In this document: piece after piece, positions 45,641 through 50,977 of the stretch
Numbering within the stretch: position 1 is the first letter of the stretch
How the letters are laid out: every line of letters begins with the position of its first letter
From: Zasmidium citrigriseum
Lineage: Eukaryota > Ascomycota > Dothideomycetes > Mycosphaerellales > Mycosphaerellaceae
DNA: 50,977 nucleotides
Reading direction: 5' to 3'
Assembly: GCA_002786025.1 (NCBI GenBank)
Contig: NHNW01000108.1
Coordinates: 1-50,977 of the forward strand
Made by a program: the position numbers and the translations under genes
Notes under the pieces: model-generated
What the model was told of the DNA's origin: nothing
Seen by the model: only the letters and a program-made list of their open reading frames with translations
The model's database searches: none

Positions 45641-48600
45641 CGGAATCTACCGCTATTACTTCCCTAGCTCTATAGGGTAATAACTCGCTAACCTAGCTTC
45701 CCGAGAATAGCTATTAGCGCGAGAGGACCGAGGATAATCCTAGTTTTATTACGAAGACCTAGATAAAGGTCGTTAGCGGCTTTACTATATTCGTAGTATC
45801 CGATCCTAATCCTACTCCTATTCCTACTACCCTATAAATATCCTAGAAGAAAGGTAAATCTACTACTCTATCCTTAGCTACGAAGTAGTCTATAGTCGCG
45901 ACTTAGCTAAATCTTATCCTCGGCTCTATAGGAAACGCCTTAAAATCTACTATATAGGAGAAGCTAGCGAGGATAATTAAGTAGAACTAAGAGCTATCGT
46001 CGTAAGGCTAGGAGGCTCTTATAGATACGAATTTAGACGGCTACGATATTACTAATCCTATAGGTATAGCGAACGTTCTAGACGCCTCCTTCGGTAATTT
46101 ACCTTAAGAGGCCTTTACGAAGATTATTAACTACGTTAGTTAGTAATCTACGAAGAGTAGCGAATAGTAGACTAAAGTATACCTTCTACTTAGCGAGATA
46201 ATCCCGGATCTACTATCTAGTAATATAGAGGAGGGTAAGAAGTAGCTTTAGAACTTACTAAAGAATACTAAGTTTAGCCCTAAGTTTAAGATACTCGTCG
46301 CTAACGCTAAGCGTATAGTAGCTATTAAGAAGAGTATCGACTTACTCCTTATAATACCTAACTTTAGAATTTTAACCGACTTAGATTATATTAGTAAGTA
46401 GATAGGAAACTATACACTCTAGAATCTAGAAAAGCTTCTAATAGGCGTATAATATAGGAAATAGTCGTAGAAATAGGTTTAAGCTACTCTTACGAAGGCT
46501 ATATTTAAGCGCTTTAAAGAGTCGTATTAGAACCTTAATAAGCTATAGAGCCTAGAGTACTCGATAGTAGATATTAAGTATATAACTAATATATAGTTAG
46601 TAAAGAAGAAGAGATCTCTAGTACTAGTAGATCTTAATATTACCTAGGCTAAGATCGATAGCTTTATTACTAAGCTCTAGAAGTATTACTAGGACTACGA
46701 AGCTACTAAGGAGGCGAACTAGAAGCGCTATATATACTATATATAGATAGACTCGCTAGGAATCTAGTATATAGTTCGCTATAGCGAGTACGACCTTAGC
46801 CTTTACGAATTATAGCTAGATATAGTTAAGCTAGAGCTTACTAAGGAGGATATAGACCTTAGAGAGCCTACTATCCTCGAACTTAGTAAGGAAGAGTAGA
46901 AACTTAAGGAGATCCGCGACCTAGAGACGCCTAAGCTATCGAGTACGCTAAAACGAAAGCGTATAGGGTCGCTCTTATCTCTAATTAACCTAGCTACCTA
47001 GTAGGCCTTAAATCGATAAGCTAATAAGTTAAGCGAGAGTCCCGAGAAGTAGTTCGACCGTTAGAGGTACTTTATAGATACTACTATACCTTTCCGTAAG
47101 CGCCTATAGCTAGTAAAGGACAACTAGCGAGTATTTTCGACTCCTACCCCCTTTAGAGATCTAGTACTAAAGCCTTAGCCTAGAAAGGACGTTCCTCCCG
47201 CTAATAGGTAGTAAGATAGAGGACTACTTAGTCTATCTAAGCCTAATCTCCGTTCGCGCGACCTATAGATAAAGCCCGCTAGTTAGGATAACTCTCCTAC
47301 TAATAGCTAGCTAGATAGTAGACTACCTAGTCTATCTAAGCGAAATCTTTAGTCCTATAGTACTAAGGCGAAGTCTACTCTTACTAATAACGAGAATAGC
47401 GTAGATATTATAATATTAGGCGGACTTAGGGATAACGATAGGGAGATTTAAGAGTAGGAAGACGACGTAGACGACTTTCTAAGAGATCTTACGCTAGAAG
47501 ACGCTAAGCCGCCGCCTAGCTTCGACGATATAGTAGAGTAAGATAATAGACTTAGGCTACTAGGTATAGTAAGTAGCGTTCGTAATAGCGAGCTAGGTAC
47601 TAATATATAGTTACTACTATTACTACCTTTAGATCCTAACGATACTATACTAAGTAGGTATAACGTCGATTACTTCTATATACCTAAGGTCGTTACGAGT
47701 AAGAAGCGTCTAAGAGAGGCGAAATATAGTATCGAGCTTTATAAGGAATTAGCTAAGCTAAAGAAGTCGCTACTATTAGCGCTAATACCTACGCTAAGAA
47801 TAGAAAAGATAAGAGATATCTTAAAGCTATACGTCTAGGCTATAAGTATTCGGCGCTTTTAGCCTTATTAGAAGTATCTTAAGGCTCTCGCCGAGTATTT
47901 TAGCTTAGGATTAGAGGGTTCGAGGCCTCTAAATAGTAACGATATCCTTCTCTAGCTATAAAACGCCTCTAACGCGATCTTTATAATAGAGTTCCTACTA
48001 TTAAAGTAGAATAGGTACCTCCGTAAGATAGAGCCTACGTCTCTAGAGCCTTCGATTCTTTATACTAGCTTTCTTAACTATAATATACGTTAGGGAAACA
48101 CCTTCTTCGTATATAGTAATAACTAAGCTCGAGCTATCTAGCGTAAAGACTACCCTAGGAAGTAGATTTAATACTACGATTATAGCTTTACGTAGATAGA
48201 TATATTTAGCTAGCTAAATAACCTTACGCCTCTTATCTTAAGTAAGGTACTATAGTACTCTTAATAGTATAGAGTACTACCTAGCCTAGCTAGTACTACT
48301 AAACTATTTAACTCGATATATTCGCTTATTAGATAGCTCGCTTATAGTAATCCTAAGGGGTATTGTAATTATATACTCTATACGTACGATTATAACTACT
48401 AGACGATCGCGTTACTAGTAAACCTCTATTTCTTCTAGAATACTAGCGCTTAGCTTCTTCTATTTAGAGTTCCTTATAGTCCTACGCTCCGTAAGGACCT
48501 AGGCGACGATTCGCTACTTAATATAGAAGTTTTCGCTACTTAGAAGGACGATAATAATACTCTCCCGCCTCTAACGGCGTTCCTATCTAAATTTAATCGT

Positions 48601-49790
48601 AAGAACGCCGAGACTCTCGAATATAATATCGACGCGATTAAGTTATAGCGCTATAATATCGAGAATAACTTATAAGGGTAATACCTATAATTAGCTAGTT
48701 AGTAACGCTCCGATAGGAGCTATTCGTATTAAATATAGAAACGCTATCTTTATCGTACTATATATACCGCGTAGGAACGTAGGCTACTATCTAGGCTCTA
48801 CGCGACTTCGTATTCTAGTCCGTTATACGCCGATTAAGGACGGTAAGTAGATTATAGGCGACAAATCGATCTATAAGATACGCTTAGCTATTATCTAGTA
48901 GACTAGAGTTCCCTACCTTCTAAACGGAGCTCTAACTATAACTAGATATCCGCTACTATCTACTTAGACCCCTCTTATACGTATTAGCCTCCTCTATTAG
49001 AAGCTATATCTATTTACGCGTACGATCCTACTAGGTAGGCCGTAGGATAATCTAGACGTTATTAAAGCGCTTTAGTTATTATTCTATTTATATAAGCTAA
49101 CGCGTAATAAGTTTATTCGAGACGTCTAGAAAATAAATATCGTAGTATACGAGGCTACTATACGCGAACTAGCTAAAGTAATTAGCTCGACTAATAAGTA
49201 GAAGGCGCTTAATAGTATTTCGACTAACCTTATAAAGCGTAAGGGTAAGGGTAAGAAGAAGGCTCTCTTACTTATAGATCGCGGAGATTAGTTTCTAGGT
49301 AATATTATAGTATTTAGTACTAATACTATAGGCTTTATTAACCTCGCTAAGGCGAAGAAGACTAAGAACTCTACTAGTTAGAGCCCTCGTCTTATAGCTA
49401 GGAAATTTATTATCTAGCTATAGATAGATACCTTTACGTAGAAGGGTTATAAGAAGTAGCTACTAGACTCTATACCTATCGAGGACTTTAGTCTAGGAGA
49501 TCTCCCTAACTAGGCGCTAACGCTAGCCTAGCCGCTAGAAGTTACGGAGAATACGGATAACGATAAGGAGGAGGCTCTTTAAGAGGATAAAGGCGATATT
49601 AATATAGAAGACGCGCTAGTAGAAGACGAGGCGAGTATCGAGGAAGTAGCTACGAAAGCTATATATACTACTAAGGATAATAACTTAGAGTCTACTCTTT
49701 CGTCTATACCTTCGTAGGTTTAAGTAGCGATAGAGACGTTAAGAAAAGTAGAGGATTCGTTAGTAAGGCGATAGGATTAGATTGTAGTAC
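45640..49790 (+). pseudogene. large unrecognised ORF, family copy 2
   Basis: About 1380 codons are readable with RIP stops. The helical N-terminal third includes EAFTKIINYVSQQSTKSSEQ and ITQAKIDSFITKLQKYYQDY. A Lys/Arg/Ser/Pro-rich middle follows, then SLSKRNLQSY-type repeats and a hydrophobic last third. It aligns with 13330-17200 in several collinear blocks, for example RNRFKQLLARLFL against KQVQATLTKAIFKRF, and LLYYKLYLLSYIILKG against LLYQKLYLFTRTILLG. Two diverged copies keeping the same long frame argue for a real protein before decay. Function unknown. The tail is acidic and Lys-rich (KRKGKGKKK near 49230). Confidence 0.55.
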
Positions 49791-49860
49791 TTAGTTTAAC
49801 TAGGTTTGCTTTTAGACTAGCGTTTTAGGCTTATTAAAAGTTACTACTTAGTAGTTTTAG

Positions 49861-49885
49861 TATCTCTAACTACTAGTTAGAGATA
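49861..49885. repeat. perfect odd palindrome, copy 4
   Basis: TATCTCTAACTA-C-TAGTTAGAGATA, 12-bp arms around one base, following the large ORF as at 17330. Confidence 0.85.
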
Positions 49886-49999
49886 ATATAGATAGCGGAA
49901 ATTCGTATTCTAGTACGCTTATCGCCTTAAACGAGGTAATACGGTTGTTTTAGACTATAATATCGCTTCCGAGGCTTTTATTTAAATATATCGATATAC

Positions 50000-50977
50000 G
50001 GAGGCGTACTAAGCTATATTATTCTAACGAGATCCTCGGCTACGATATTAAGACTACCTAAGCTCTCTCTAAAGAACTCGCTTTACCTAATTTACTTAGT
50101 ATCCCCTAGACGAGCGTTACTATACTACCTAGGATTATCGTTAACGTAATTAATATTAATATTATTATTATAGAAAAGCGTAGAACTAGCTACTACGAAT
50201 ATTTCGATAGTCGTCGAATTAGGGCGCTAGTTACTCTAAGTAGTAAGTAGAGGAGCCTCTAGTAAGTTATAACCGTTAGTTATATATATATATAGCTTCG
50301 TACGAAGGTATATATAGGCCTATAAGTAAAGCTAATTACTATTATTGTCGATATCTACTCCGTCTACTAGTATTATAAAGCTAGCCTAGTTTAGTACTTC
50401 TATATACTACTATAGCGTTTTATTAGGTAGATATAGGTCGAAGTCGACGTTCTAAAGGTCCCGCTATATTAGTACGAGTTCTTCGGGGGGGACTAGAATA
50501 CTATAGGGAATACGACCGAAAAGCGTTAGGTAATAATATATCTACTACGGAATACTAGCTTCTATATAAGGTCGATTAGACTACTTACGAATACGATATA
50601 TATTCTATACTTTAATAAATTCCGTAATAACTTCGTAGAGAATAGGTATATATATGAATAATATCGCGATTCGGTCGTACTTACGTTCCTTAATATAGTA
50701 GCCTTAGTCGTATAGGAGCTTAAACTAGGTACGCTAGCGTCTAGTACTATATTTCTACTAGCCCTACTATAATTTAATACGCTAGTTTAACTTACTCGTA
50801 CTATATTAGAAGTACTCGCGGAACTCTAGGGGTAGTTTATTAGTAGAGTAAAGCCTTCGGCGGAGTAGGTTATAGGTATTAGTAATATATCTCGTCTCTC
50901 TACTATAATCTAACTAAATAATTCGCGGCCTATTAACGATTAGCTAGATTTAAAGACTAGCTATTTCTTCTAAGACT
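50000..50977 (-). pseudogene. convergent decayed frame at the window end
   Basis: Minus frames read NVDFDLYLPNKTLQQYIEVL, NQASFIILVDGVDIDNNSN and, near 50150, FSIIIILILITLTIILGSIV, a hydrophobic run that may be a membrane segment. It faces the large plus ORF as in the 11596-20617 element, but I could not align the two minus frames. Cut by the window end. Confidence 0.35.

Noticed and set aside
1..50977. Bacterial or organellar origin
   Set aside because: Spliceosomal introns with TACTAAC branch sites, Ty3/gypsy and hAT elements and RIP point to a filamentous ascomycete nucleus.

Overview
The window looks like a gene-poor, repeat-built block of a filamentous ascomycete (Pezizomycotina) genome. 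CpA and TpG are almost absent, TpA is in large excess, CpG is kept, and no long open frame survives. That is the mark of repeat-induced point mutation (RIP). In such DNA CAG/CAA and TGG codons appear as TAG/TAA, and Cys/His as Tyr, so I read decayed genes by treating stops as former Gln or Trp. Coordinates of decayed genes are approximate. No intact host gene was found. The species cannot be named from the sequence.

Layout. (1) 1-4679: right-hand part of a less mutated hAT-like DNA transposon, with a basic coiled-coil gene (-), a histone H3-like relic (+), a basic three-exon gene (+) and a right terminal repeat. (2) 4680-11595: old repeat debris with two tRNA-like heads, two doublets of unrecognised decayed genes (A1/A2 on -, B1/B2 on +) and a 27-bp tandem repeat. 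(3) 11596-20617: an element flanked by 322-bp direct repeats, carrying a very large unrecognised ORF (+) and a convergent decayed frame (-). (4) 20994-44439: a Ty3/gypsy-type retrotransposon (gag, protease, RT, RNase H, integrase, chromodomain) with 132-bp LTRs and an ATATA target duplication. It also holds about 4.7 kb of unexplained sequence after pol. (5) 22242-32985, inside that gypsy: a 10.7-kb hAT-like element with a 16-bp perfect terminal inverted repeat and an 8-bp target duplication (ACGATACC). (6) 23545-24131, inside the hAT transposase: a small GC-ended inverted-repeat element. (7) 44445-50977: a second, diverged copy of the large-ORF family of region 3, cut by the window end.

The most notable content is the pair of hAT-like elements (regions 1 and 5). 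They share related terminal repeats, a homologous basic coiled-coil gene, a histone H3-fold gene near the right end, and a paired about 12-bp box repeated every 0.5-1.5 kb. Several boxes lie inside short spliceosomal introns whose removal restores the reading frame. The transposase (BED finger, catalytic core, C-terminal dimerisation motif) identifies the larger element as hAT. The H3-like gene and intron-borne boxes are cargo I do not know from described hAT elements.
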